The translations under genes were made by a program, and so were the position numbers. The notes beneath the pieces were generated by a model, which saw nothing but the letters and a program-made list of their open reading frames with translations, had not been told where the DNA came from and searched no databases. Shown in pieces: positions 23,741-34,353 of a stretch of DNA of 64,000 nucleotides (its first letter is position 1; each line of letters starts with the position of its first letter). Source of the stretch: Physcia stellaris (taxonomy: Eukaryota > Ascomycota > Lecanoromycetes > Caliciales > Physciaceae); assembly GCA_018902385.1 (NCBI GenBank), contig JABSSW010000078.1, positions 1 through 64,000 on the forward strand, read 5' to 3'.

Positions 23741-24499
23741 GAACAAAATCATCGTTGAACGAAATTGATCGACACAGAAAATTTGTCATATTTTTTTCGA
23801 TTTGAATTTTCGAAATTCGTCTAAAACTGTAAAGTGTTTGAATTTTCGTTTTTTTCATAAACAAAAACGCGTCGTTTTTTTTGAATGTTGCGAAAACAAA
23901 AATGAATTCACTGTCACTGACATCAAGTTGAAAAAATACTGTGATCGGAAAAAAAACAAGAAAAACATGATTTTGTTTCAGTTCGTTCGAAATTACAAAT
24001 GAAATGTCCGAATCGAAAATTTCACGTCTCGACGCGAAATTGTTGTCAATGCTTTTTTCAAATACAAAAACGAAAAAAATTCGAACAATTATTGCAAAGC
24101 AAAATTGATGTTGCATCATTTTTTTCGAGACGTCGAAAATCTCAAAATCGTTGACGACGTGACATATGAAATCTGACATGACGTTTATCAAATTTGTCGT
24201 GACAATCATGTTAAATTTCACGATCACGATTCGTTGAGTGAACATCGTTTTTTTCAGAAAAACGATTCGAACATGAAATTTCTGATCAGCAACGAGAAAA
24301 ATTCTATCGAAATCGAGACACATGAAAAATTTCTCGTTTTTCGCAAATTTGATCGCGATGATCGAAACGTCGAAATTGATTTTGATTTGAAACGACGTTT
24401 TATGAATCGTCAACACGATTGATTTCGTAAATTTTACGATATCGATTTTTTTCGAATCGCAAAAAATTTCGAAATTATGTTTCGACACAAGAGTATGTT

Positions 24500-25970
24500 C
24501 GATTTGATGTCTGAAAACTTCGTCGAAACAAAAAATTTCGATCAGTTGAATGTCAAACAACGCGAAATGTTCGATTTGTACGTCAACGTCTATTTTGCGA
24601 ATTGTACAAATCAGTTTTTCATTCATTTGAACGACGTTGTTGACATTGAGAAATCTCGCGTAATCGATATGTTTTCAAGATTCTTGATTTATCACGTCAA
24701 TCAGAAAGATAAGAAATGTCCGAAATTCACGATTTTGCGAAATGTTTTTATCGATGTAATCGTTCACAACATCGACGATTTTACGTTGCATTTTTTTTTT
24801 CAAATTTTTTGTTCGACGAAAAATGAATAATTTAAACAAAACGAAATTAATTCAATTTCAATCGAATTTTGATTTTTGTTGATTTTTAATCGTTGACGAA
24901 AAATCGATATTAAAATGCAAATTTTTTCATTTTGTGAATTTTCGATTACGTCAAATTTTTTGCAAATTCGACGTTTATTTCGACGATTTCAATATTTTTT
25001 TTTGTGACGATTTCGATCAATTGATTTTCGTCGACGATCACGTTTTGTACAACGATAATGATTTTTCGATTAATCGTTTGATTTATTTTGCTTTTCAACG
25101 TATTATCGTTTTGAAAAAAATCATGCGTCAAAAAAAACAAAACGAACGTGTTCGTTTTTTTCGTCGTATTTTGAATCAAATTCGAAATAATTTTATTGAC
25201 AAAATCAATTTTGATTTTTTTGTCAACAAAAATCGTTTTAATTTTTCGCAAAAAAATGAATTTTTTTTCGCGATGTCATCAAATTGTATTTTTTTCGAAA
25301 ACAAATCGTCAATCACAATATAAAACGTTTGATTGAATTGCAAAAATTCGTGTTACGCGTGAACGTCACGAATCATAACGCAAAAATTGCACAAATGAAC
25401 GAAAACGATGTTGACGATTTATTCAATACGTTGTTTATCGTCATTGATGCGAAAATTATGTTGATTCGAAATTTTTGAATCAAAAAAAATTTCGTCAACG
25501 AAATCATGAACACGATACACAATATTTTCTGAAACGACGAAATACAGAGTTTTCATTTTCGTTTATCGATCATGATCATGATCGAATTCGACGATTATGA
25601 AAACAATGAATGCATCGATATTGAAAATCGCAAAATGATTTCAATTGTTTCAATCACGAACATTTTCGAAATCAATCACGCTTTTTGTCATCGAATTCAA
25701 TTTTTTTTGAAATTCGCTTTTGTCATCACGATTCACAAAAATCAGAAATTCACGTTGTTCAAAATCGTGATTTATTTTCAATTCAAAGACGTTCACACGA
25801 CGAACGTTTATGTGACTTTGTTCAGAATTCGAAAAGTTTGCGATTTCGTCATCGAAAAATTTGTTTTTCGTGATGTCTTTTCGAAACTGATTTTCGTCAA
25901 AGTGATAAAGCGATTGAATGATGAATTTCGTCGTCAAAATTGTTTTGATAAGATTATTTCTTTGTTTTTC
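24500..25970 (+). pseudogene. Helitron Pif1-type SF1 helicase domain remnant
   Basis: Read in order: LNVKQREMFDL (Q motif); DVVDIEKSR at 24633-24659 where Walker A has GVAGTGKSR; VIVHNIDDFTLHFFFQI for 'G.AA.NI.G.TLHSLF'; LRQIF and FCDDFDQL (25003-25023) for Walker B 'LCGDFDQLPPVGD'; KIMRQ for the MRQ motif; and ITIHKNQKFTLFKIVI (about 25.73 kb) for 'TIHKSQGLTL.K..ID', then VYVTLFRIRKVCDFVI for 'YVALSRVR'. Gly-to-Asp/Glu and Leu/Pro-to-Phe changes dominate. In a live element the helicase unwinds the donor strand. Confidence 0.9.
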
Positions 25971-26249
25971 AAAAAAAAATCGAATGAAAAAAAACAATTC
26001 ACGACAAATTCGAGTTTCGTGATTGATTCTGAAGTTCACGAATTTTTTTTTTACGTCGATGACGATTCGTTCAATGATTTTTTTTCGCTTTATATTCTTG
26101 CAGATGATGAAATTTCGAATCAGTTTTTTGTAATATCGAATGACAATATTGATGTTTCGTCGTTATTGAATTTGTTGACGTTGATCGATATTGCATTCAT
26201 GTTGTTTTCGAAACGTTTTCGATTGAACATTTCATGCGATTTTTACGAA

Positions 26250-26966
26250 TGAGATTTGTTTTTCGCTCATTTTCATCAGCGAAATGAAATCGTCGAAATC
26301 ATTGATCAATTTTTTTTCAATCGAGTCGTGAATGATGTTGACAATCAAAATTTGCACACAATCGAACGTTTCTGACACGATTTTCAATTTTATGTTGATT
26401 TTAACGCATTGTTTTCGTTTCTGACAATTCATTGATTTCATAGTTTTTCGATTTTCGTCGCAATCAATGTTTTGACGAAATCGACTTTCAACGTACAATT
26501 GTTAAGTTTGAATTTGACGACATACGTGCAAACGATGATTTTTAAACGATTTGAAAATGTTGAACTCATTAATATTTTTTTTATCATTATCATTGTCGTC
26601 ATTTCTGTGTGCATTTCGAATCATTGATTTTTTTTTTTCGTCATTCGTCAAAATACGAATCTTTTAGTCATTTCATGCAATTCTTTTCTCGATATGAAAA
26701 ACTCGTCGTTTCAACGATTTCTAGAAATGTACGTTGAAGTTCTGCAAAAAAAATCGAATTATTTTGAAAATGCAATTTTCGATGATCAGATTCGATCGAT
26801 GATCAGTGTGCGTCAAAACGATGATCACAATTGCGACGTGTATGTCATTGTTAACGTCATCGATTTGTTCGAAAAAAAACAGTCTTTTTTGAATCGTGCT
26901 TTTTTTCGCGAATTACGTTTACAATATGTTCGTGCGACGACGAGACATCATGAAATGAAAATTTAA
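26250..26966 (+). pseudogene. Ulp1/C48-like cysteine protease domain at the C-end of the Helitron frame
   Basis: Follows the helicase in the same frame as 25572-26252, interrupted only by TGA codons that fit TGG. Motifs: IISVCISNH*FFFFVIRQNTN (His codon 26622-26624; C48 has 'NHW.L.VI'), then a segment with SCNSFLDM where C48 has 'YDSL', then SVRQNDDHNCDVYVIVNVIDLF (Gln 26814, Cys 26832; C48 has 'Q.D..NCGVYV'). It ends at 26966. The His/Gln/Cys spacing suits a SUMO-protease-fold peptidase, although the Asp position is not clear. It could instead be a neighbouring element's gene that happens to share the frame. Confidence 0.55.
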
Positions 26967-27549
26967 CGAAAATTTTTGTCGTTGATATTGAATGAAATCG
27001 TTATTTGATTGAGAAATTTGAATCAATTGTTTGACAATCAATGTATCGTGAATGATGCGATTTTCATCGAATTTTTGTATATAGTAAGTTTGTTATTTCA
27101 AGAAAATTTCGTATTTTGATTTTTGTGTTCGTCGTTAGTTTTTCTTTCGTCTATTTCATTTCTTTGAATCTTTTGATGTTAATTCGTACGTCGACAATGA
27201 ATACGTGCTGTGTTTTAAATTATGTTATCTGTTTTGTTGTTTGTGTTTTATTGACGATCATAATGATCGTTCAAAAATGTCACGTTTGACGAAATTTGTC
27301 GATGTCTTTCTTCTTCGCGAGTTTTTCATTGTATTCATTCATATTTTGATGTTTTTTACTAGAATTTTTTTTTATTTTTATTGAATTTTTTTGTGTGTAT
27401 TCGTACGAATATCATATCAATTATTTGTTGATTTCACAGCACAAATCGCTTTTTGTGTGATGATAAAAATGCATTCATATGATTTTGTTCGAAAAAAGAA
27501 TTAATTTTTTTTTTTTCATTTCATTCATTTGATATTGTCTATGTGAAAT

Positions 27550-27807
27550 GATATGTTTTTTTTTTCTAGAAATCGAATTGATTTGTTTTGCTTGATTGAA
27601 TTTAATTATTTTTTTAAAATTTTTATTCGTACGAATGTTTTTTCACATGTGTTTTACGCATGTTTGATTCTAATGTATATTATTTTTGCTTTTGATTTAT
27701 TCACAATGATTTTTTTTAAACAAATGTTGATATACAATACAATGACAATGTGTTGTTGACGAAGTCGAAATTCATTCATTAACGTTGTTTTCAAAATCAT
27801 TCTATTA

Positions 27808-27849
<42 letters not shown>

Positions 27850-28950
27850 CATCACGATGTCACGCAACGCTCGATTTTTGATCACACGTAAATATATTTG
27901 TTTGATTTATTGATCATTATGAAATTTAACGTGAATGTAATGAATAACGAAAAATACGTTTTCGTCGTCAATGTCGTTGCTGTGAGTTTGACTATGCAAA
28001 AACAACAAAAATTTGATTCACGAAAAGACGATTTAGTTTCGAAACGTTTTTTTTCGCGATGATCGTCTCGTTTTCGTCAATTTTTACGACGATCACGCAA
28101 TGCTTTTGTCTTTTTTTGATCGCATTTTTGCGAATATTACGCATTCGCAAAAATTCAAAACGTTTGCGATTCAAGTAAATCATATCGAAAGTTTGTGTTT
28201 CGAATATGTCATTAATCATTTCGTTAAATCGCTGATCGAACGACGTCGCAACGTTGCATTCGCTGCGCTCAAACTGAAAAAAACAAGTCGAAATTTGTTT
28301 TTTTCGTTTGTCGTCAAGTCAAAGATGAGTTTGAAATTTGCGACGAATGTTGATTTAAACACAAAACATCGCAATGTTCGTTGAGTAAATCATATTTTTT
28401 TTGATTTTGAACGACAATTGATTTTTTTAAATTCGATGCGTGTGAAATTCGCGATCGCAAAAATGATGTTTTCGATTTTCGTCAATATCATTGTTTTTTT
28501 TCTGCATCAAAAGACACGAGAATTTATATTAAAAGCGTGAAAACATTTTTAATGTTCACAAATCAGTGTTTTTCGCAGCGATCATTCAACAAAAAACGTC
28601 GATTGACGTTTTTTGTTGAACGCGAACGATCAGAAAAAAGCGACGAAATCGACGAATCAATCGATAATCGTGCTGAAATCGTCGTCGATTTTTCATTATT
28701 TTTGTTTCAAAACGAAAAATCATTTCAATTTGAACAACATGACAATTACGACGATTTCGATTTTGATATCGAAATCGAACGATTCGTTTCTGAGTTTTCG
28801 AATGTTGTTTTTATCACAAAAAAAACAGAAGTTTCAAAGAGTCAATTTTCAAAAAATGATAAAAATCGAGTTTCAACATCACGATCTCGTGTCGTAAAGA
28901 AATCTTTATCATTTTCTTGATTTTATTTTCGAAAAAAAAAAAATCAACGT
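27550..28950 (+). repeat. Dispersed repeat A, copy 1 (decayed, coding capacity uncertain)
   Basis: Aligns in the same orientation with 62.2-63.53 kb. Anchors: CATTAACGT.GTTTTCAAAATCATT just before a T run (here 37 T, 27810-27846), the start-like ATGTCACGCAACGC, GCGACGAATGTTGATTTAAACACAAAACATCG, ATTCGATGCGTGTGAAATTC followed by GCAAAAATGATGTTTTCGATT, and an acidic coding-like segment (FSLFLFQNE...DNYDDFDF...EIERF, about 28.69-28.80 kb). The two copies share that acidic protein-like segment in frame, which suggests a once-coding element. No known domain is recognised, and I see no terminal repeats. Confidence 0.7.
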
Positions 28951-29259
28951 ACGTATGAAACGAAAAAGCGACTTCATCTGATGCTGTAAATAGACGTGTG
29001 AAACGAGAAAAAATGAAATTTGACGTTTGAACGTTTTTTCAATGATCATGTATAAAGAAATTTTGTTATGAAAAACGATTTCATTGCAGACATCGTTCGT
29101 TATACACGATATTGTGAAAAGATTGTCGTTATTCGCATCAAAAAATGTCTTTATTGTAATTATTTTTCATTTTACAATTTCGTCTATTTCTTTTTTTTTA
29201 CTTTCGAATTTTCTTATCTCATTCGTACGAAGATGTTTCTCAATAAACGTGATTGATTT

Positions 29260-30776
29260 GTAATATGTTTTATGATGCGTTAAAAATTTGATGTTGTCGA
29301 ACAAATGTTTTTCGTATGTTGTAATTGAATATTATCGATGTTGTATCGTCGTTGAAATGTTTTGATGATGCTCGACTTCTTTGTTGAAAAAATGATGTGA
29401 ATTTTTTTATATTGTTTCGATATTCGCAATCTAAATTCGTTCGAAAAAAGCAATCTATATGTATTTAAAACATGATGTTGAATTTGCTAATTATTGAACA
29501 ATATTTGTGATAAAATTGATGTTTTCATATCATATGTCGTTTTCATTTCATAAATTGATTCATGATCATCATGTCGTGAATTTGATATCGCGAAATCGAT
29601 AAAATTTAATTTCGCACGTTCGTTTAATTTTTCATTCGTCGTTTTCGCAATTTTTTTTCATTTATTTGTTGTTTTTCAATTTCTGCTTCGCATCATTCAC
29701 ATTACATGATTGCATGTTCTGTCACATCGTGACGATAAGCTGTAATACGAAATTCTGAATTTCTTAAACGTATTTCTGACACGATTCAGCGCGTTCTTGA
29801 ATTTTTATCACGTCGTAAATTTCACATACGTTCAACTGTGATCATGCGACGATGCTTTCAATGACGACGAGATAAATGACTTTCATATCAATACATTCAG
29901 TTGACTTTTTCTGATCATTAGCAATTTTACGATCTGTTGCGTCTTTTTTGCAATTTATCACAAAAAGTCTGTCGAAACATCTGTTCGATTTTTTTCTTCT
30001 TTTTTTTTTCTTTTTCATTTTTTTCATCATCATTCATTTCGTCAAATACGACTAGATCGTTCTTATTTTCTCGAGCGATATTTTTATTATCTTTTTTTTC
30101 TCGATTCACACATCATTTTAATTCGATTTTGTCTTGTCATTTCTGTTTGCAATCGTCGTTGTTTTGTCAACATTTCAATCGTTTTCTTTTTTTGTTTCGT
30201 ATTTCGCGCGATTTTTCATCATGATCACAACAACAAAAAAAATGATGTTTATTGTTTGTTACATTTCACATATTAGCGATGATTTCAAATTATCAATTCA
30301 ACTATCTGGAAATTTTTTCGTCGCTCAGTTGCATTTTATACACACAAACTGATTGAGATCAGTTTTTACTGATTGATTACATGAAAATTCAATTTATTGT
30401 TGTCATCATCGCGATTCGAATTCGAAATCTCAAATAATTTTGAATGAAAAATGCTTATTTACAGTTCTAATCGTTAAATCATTCAGTCAGATTCGTTTCA
30501 TTAAAATATTGATTTCTTATTTGCATATATATACATTATGCGACGTTCAAATTTTTTTTCATCTTTGTCAGTCAAAATATCATTTCAATCTGTTTTTCAC
30601 TCTATTGTTTTATCAATTTTCAATTTTCACTTTTTTTACATTCAATAATCTGTTCTTTATAACTATTTCATATTTGTTATTCTGATCCGTCATTCTTTCT
30701 GTCTGAAATCACCGTGATTGTTTCCATTTTCGTTCAATTTCATCATGATCATCCACTCATCCGGTCGCGTCAATAT
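29260..30776 (+). repeat. Dispersed repeat B, copy 1
   Basis: Matches the reverse complement of about 60.40-62.0 kb. The most similar stretch is 30.44-30.55 kb (TGAATGAAAAATGCT...ATTATGCGACG), differing mostly by C/T or G/A, and the match continues through TCGATTCACACATCATTTTAA and TTTCGCGCGATTTTTCATCA. B ends at 30776-30780, directly against the telomere-like tract. The open frame at 29937-30224 is recognisable in both copies but is Phe/Ser-rich low complexity, so I do not call it a gene. Confidence 0.8.
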
Positions 30777-30780
30777 GCTG

Positions 30781-30795
30781 TAACCCTAACCCTAG
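30781..30795 (+). repeat. Interstitial telomere-like repeat, (CCCTAA)2
   Basis: TAACCCTAACCCTAG, two full units of the TTAGGG-type fungal telomere repeat plus a partial one, exactly at the junction between repeat B and normal-composition DNA. It is too short to be a chromosome end. The 35-bp inverted repeat also ends in AACCCTA on its inner side. Confidence 0.8.
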
Positions 30796-30936
30796 AACAC
30801 CATGCGCTGGGCATACGGAGACAGGCTTGCCTGCCTCAGGATACCTTGTACAATTTTTGCAACTTAACAATATTTCCGTAGAAATCGTAACGTCATTGTG
30901 TATCGTTGTTAAGTTGATCAAGCTTGCACATATGCG

Positions 30937-30971
30937 TAGGGTTGGAGGTGTCCGAATTATTCTGCTAGGCG
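30937..30971 (-). repeat. Right arm of the 35-bp inverted repeat
   Basis: Exact reverse complement of 19582-19616 (35 of 35), beginning TAGGGTTGGAGG and ending CTGCTAGGCG on the plus strand. The arms are 11.39 kb apart outer edge to outer edge. It lies about 155 bases upstream of the next host gene's ATG. Confidence 0.9.
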
Positions 30972-31127
30972 GGAGCTGGTCTTGGGATACTGTGACGTCA
31001 GATCCTGATGCCCGGGCCGATGATTTTCCGAGACGCGCTCGGCGCGTTCATGGATATCAACGCGTCAAGTTTACCATTTGTGTGTGCCCGCACGTTAGCA
31101 TATTTGCTTCTCCCCAAGGCATCAACC

Positions 31128-32066
31128 ATGACTTCCCACAAACGCTCGCGCTCTACGGCGGAGTCTGGTGCTGAGTCTCCCAAAGTCGCCAAAAAGCCGA
31201 ATACCACGAAACCTGCAGAAGACCTGGCGCAGGCGAATGCTCGAATCCACGAGCTGGAGGCCCAAGTTAAGGAGCTACAGGACTACATCTACAGCCAGAA
31301 CGTCGCCCTTGGTAAATCTATATGCAAAACTAGTAAAAGGTCAATACTAACCTCAATTGCTATCAGATGCCCCAGCCACGATCCGGAGACACTTAGATAA
31401 TCGCACAGATGCAGCTGAGAGGCTTGCAGAACAAGTTCGCGCCGCGATCCAGGCCTCCTACGATGAATTGATCGATCAAACCTATAATTCTAGGAAGACC
31501 GGCGTTACCTCTGATGATCTCAGTAAAGCCATGATGTCCTATTTCGAAAATATCGAAAGAGTGTGGGCATTGCCAGGTGGATTGAATTACGCGTTTGATC
31601 TCGTGTTGAAGCTTGGGCAATGTTCGTTTGGCGATCTTGATTCAGATGGAGGAGGCTACGGTGACCGGCCGTCTGATGAGGATGCTGATGATCTACTTTA
31701 CAAGATGATTCAAGAGCGCAGGAGAATCGACTCTGAATATAATCCGATCGAAACACTACAAGATTTGAAGGATACGGCGAAGAACTTGAGTGCTTATGGC
31801 GTTGATACCTATTTCCCTCGGTCTATTGCTCTGCTTACAAAACGGTAATTTTTTCCTGCGAGCCTTGAATGAGCTTTTGCTAAACTGCTGCTAGGGACAG
31901 TCATGTTGGGGAGGAAGCGTCCAAGGAGACAAACAACATCATTGACCTCATAAAGACCCAAGATTGCATTGTAGAGTCTCGAAGGCTCCCGCCTTTGCCC
32001 ATCGACCACGGGTCCCATTGGCGTCGAAGGAAGATTGCAGAATCTCGACGGCTGTATAACAATTGA
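31128..32066 (+). CDS. Coiled-coil protein of unknown family
   Basis: Three exons: 31128-31311, 31367-31844 and 31895-32066, with introns of 55 and 50 nt that both carry CTAAC/CTAAAC branch sites, encoding 277 residues. The N-terminus is basic (MTSHKRSRST, then KVAKKP), compatible with a nuclear signal. Residues about 33-58 (AEDLAQANARIHELEAQVKELQDY) form a coiled coil. The middle is helical and acidic (DLDSDGGGYGDRPSDEDADDLL). Exon 3 ends in an Arg-rich tail (GSHWRRRKIAESRRLYNN). I recognise no domain. It is the first gene right of the AT block, its promoter overlaps the right inverted-repeat arm, and an upstream in-frame ATG at 31008 exists. Gene model good; function unknown. Confidence 0.65.
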
Positions 32067-32489
32067 AAGTTCAGCAGCATTTCCCTCCGCATATTTCAGA
32101 ATCGTGCAGGCTCTTTTCAAACTTTCACCGAAACATACCTTAAAGGTCTGTAACCCTCCAGTAAGGCAGTTCATTGCCTAGGGACGGAGAATATCACACC
32201 ATCAACCGTAGACCTGAACTACTCCGGGAGGCTGTGTCCTATTCCGACTAGCAAGGCCATACTTAGATACCCAACCAGGCAAATACGCGCTTTACCCGCG
32301 AACGGCAGGAGTATGTACACTGTACAGTATATGTGCTTGTTCTAAGGCACGCACGTCGCCTATGGCACAGTGACCGTGCTGTCTTGCGCTAATCGGATGT
32401 TAATCAACCGCTCCCACCTGCTTGTGTTACATAAATTTTTCTTCGGTGTCCCTTTCCTACCTTTTCGTTATTGATAAACCACATCAATC

Positions 32490-33165
32490 ATGCGCCCACC
32501 ACAGTTCTCACTTCGCTCGTTTGTCGCTATTTTCCTATCTTTAAGCTCCTTCGCAAGCGCGAGAATTCTGCCCAACGTAATTTGCAACACCACTGGGAGT
32601 GCCGGCCAGCTCCAAAGCAGAGGCTGCATAACGGCACCCATCGACCAATCTCGTTCTGGGTTTCCAGTAAAGTAAGCGCAAGATCAATACCTAATCCAAC
32701 CCTTACCCACCGACGGAGGTGTACTCATTTCACGACAGTATCTCCCTCTCCACACGCCCCGGCTCTGGGCCTGGCCTTCCTGACCCCTTCCGCTACCGCA
32801 TCCCACGCAGCACGAAATCCATAGTCTTCAAGCACTGGGGCAAGGCGCTGCCCAACTTCGACGACGTGATCACCATGATCGACAAAGCCGAAGCGGAGCT
32901 AGCCAGCGAAATCCAACACAAAGGCTGGGACGAGCCCCTGCCCAAGCAACGGGGCTGGAATTTCGGCACCGCGCGCCTGCAGGTCTTTAACAATGAGAAG
33001 GAGAAGGGGCTCGATCATAGGAGCATGATGCGGTTTCTGTGGGGGTTGAGGGAGAGTGGGATGGAGTACTGGTTTTGGGAATGTGGGATTGAGTTCCATG
33101 ATAGTGAGTTTACGATGGAGGAAAGAGGGATTGGACTTTTGAGATTGGCGCCGGCGCCGAGGTGA
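32490..33165 (+). CDS. Secreted protein of unknown function
   Basis: Two exons: 32490-32666 and 32719-33165, with a 52-nt phase-0 intron (GTAAAG...GGAG), giving 207 residues. The N-terminus MRPPQFSLRSFVAIFLSLSSFASA is a signal peptide. The mature part has a 'VYSFHDSISLSTRP' strand, then KSIVFKHWGKALPNFDDVITMIDKAEAELASEI, then LPKQRGWNF, then the MMRFLWGLRESGMEYWFWECGIEFHDSE block. This plan (short beta part, helix with D..I..A...I, 'L...L..L..GL....', 'F.I') recurs in unnamed secreted proteins of ascomycetes. The stop may be followed by a further exon, because the last codons (GAG|GTGAGG) contain a donor-like site. Apoplastic role inferred only from secretion. Confidence 0.6.
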
Positions 33166-34353
33166 GGTCGGGCGTGGTTTGGGAAAGGGATCAGTGGACG
33201 AGGTTGAGAATGGCGAGCGGCGATGATAGTCACTCAAGAGAGACGCTGAGGCCGATGGATGAGGAACGTGAAATGTCTGTGAAAGATGCTGTGAATTTTG
33301 CGTTGGGTTTCCAGGTGAGATGGGGCTAGATAAGAGGCTAAGCTCCGATCATTAAGGCTCTTTCTACCCTCTGCTTACTTATTAGTCCCCCGATACGATG
33401 GGACTGGGACTGGAAATTGGAAATTGGAAGTCACCTCAGGATCCATCCTCTACGACCACGGAGAGTCTCTCAAAGCAGCAGTCCATCGAATACGATGAAC
33501 AAGGTGCTTCAACCATACCGCTTGAGGCGCAATGGATATCCACCGATTGCTAGGGTATCTCTCGGTCACGATTGTGCCACCTGGGTGGAAGCATGATCTG
33601 GAGACTAACCATCGATCTTGCCATCAGGTCTATTGCTTTATATGACCAATCTTGGTCTCATGGGATCATTGACGTCACCGTTGAGAGACTTTCAGAGAAG
33701 ACGAGTAGGAAAAAAACTCCTACTATCTCTGTGTCTGACTCATGAACACCATGTTATGGCGAATCTCACCTTCGGCACAGGGTGGGGACGAAGGTCTGAG
33801 ATGTCCGTAGATGAGGCCGAGATTTGCGTAGGTACCCCTACCCATGTCTCGGGTGTTGACCAACCGCGGTAGGGGATTGCTGGTCTTTCATCTTTCAAGC
33901 TGAAATCCCCCAAACGAGGAACGAGTGGGATCTCAGCAACCAGCATGGTCCCTGTATGTACATCTATGTGTGGGCGCAATTCTGCAAAAATCGATGTAGA
34001 AGCGGTATGCTTAGTGCATGTAGGTATTCAGCTTCTTTCATGGAAAGTGAGAGCAGTTTCGGCTAATCCTTGGTGACAGATGAAGGATCGTAATGACGAG
34101 ATAATCGGCGTCCCAGTTCCTCTCTTCTTGTTGTGAAAACCGCTCTCCTACTTACTCTCCTTTTCAGTTATAGCACATTCTTTACAGTACGTTATTTCTT
34201 GTGTGTCCACGAACTGTTGTACGTGGCACTGCATTGTCCTTCATTACTTTTCAAGATTGCAGTTCCTTGGGGTATGGGTTCGTGTTCCTAGTTACCTAGC
34301 GGGTACTTGCTGACGTATATCCCGCCATCCCAGCAGCTCCCAACGGGTTCGAA
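33166..34353. other. Intergenic, no gene recognised
   Basis: Short unsupported openings only. Just before 34354 the sequence is leader-like. Confidence 0.4.

Larger units (their letters stand above)
20808..26966 (+). mobile_element. Degenerate Helitron (rolling-circle DNA transposon) with a C-terminal C48-like protease
   Basis: Read in order on the plus strand: a basic N-terminal region from about ATG 20808 (MSVSKHVDTNTF), the cysteine-pair region (21.6-22.2 kb), the HUH Rep domain (22.4-23.7 kb), the Pif1-type helicase (24.5-25.97 kb) and an Ulp1/C48-like domain (26.25-26.97 kb). The order of the first four parts is that of fungal RepHel proteins. The frame changes a few times (for example in a T run at about 23580), and many Trp positions are TGA, so it cannot encode protein. 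The element termini (5' TC, 3' hairpin plus CTRR) cannot be recognised through the mutations. It is probably old, given the saturation of the mutation footprint. Confidence 0.85.
19870..30776. other. AT-rich block 1 with RIP-like, CC/CT-depleted composition
   Basis: No host gene. In hand-read 60-base lines starting 21721, 22441 and 25021 there is not one CC, GG, CT or AG, while CG, CA and TG stay frequent. That is the footprint of C-to-T change before pyrimidines. Decay is uneven: 20.7-26.9 kb is most extreme, while 27.0-27.5 kb and 29.3-30.7 kb retain some CT/AG and more TA. Contents: Helitron (20.8-27.0 kb), repeats A and B, and a 37-T run (27810-27846). From 19.87 to 20.80 kb and from 26.97 to 27.55 kb I recognise nothing. 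The 19.62-19.87 kb and 30.78-30.94 kb flanks have normal composition. Confidence 0.85.

Noticed and set aside
23613-24626. 337-codon open frame on the minus strand in AT block 1
   Set aside because: It is antisense to the Helitron. TpA scarcity makes TAA and TAG stops rare in this composition, so long openings arise without coding. No family signature.
29937-30352. Phe/Ser-rich frames in repeat B and its counterpart at 60858-61340
   Set aside because: Low-complexity translation of T-rich DNA. Conservation between the copies is explained by DNA homology.
19870-30776. Mitochondrial DNA insertion as the source of the AT richness
   Set aside because: High CpG, absence of mitochondrial genes and recognisable Helitron motifs argue for mutated nuclear repeats.
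19582-30971. Starship-type giant element
   Set aside because: No YR 'captain' gene at an edge and no cargo genes. The only recombinase fossil (58.7 kb) lies outside the bracketed unit.
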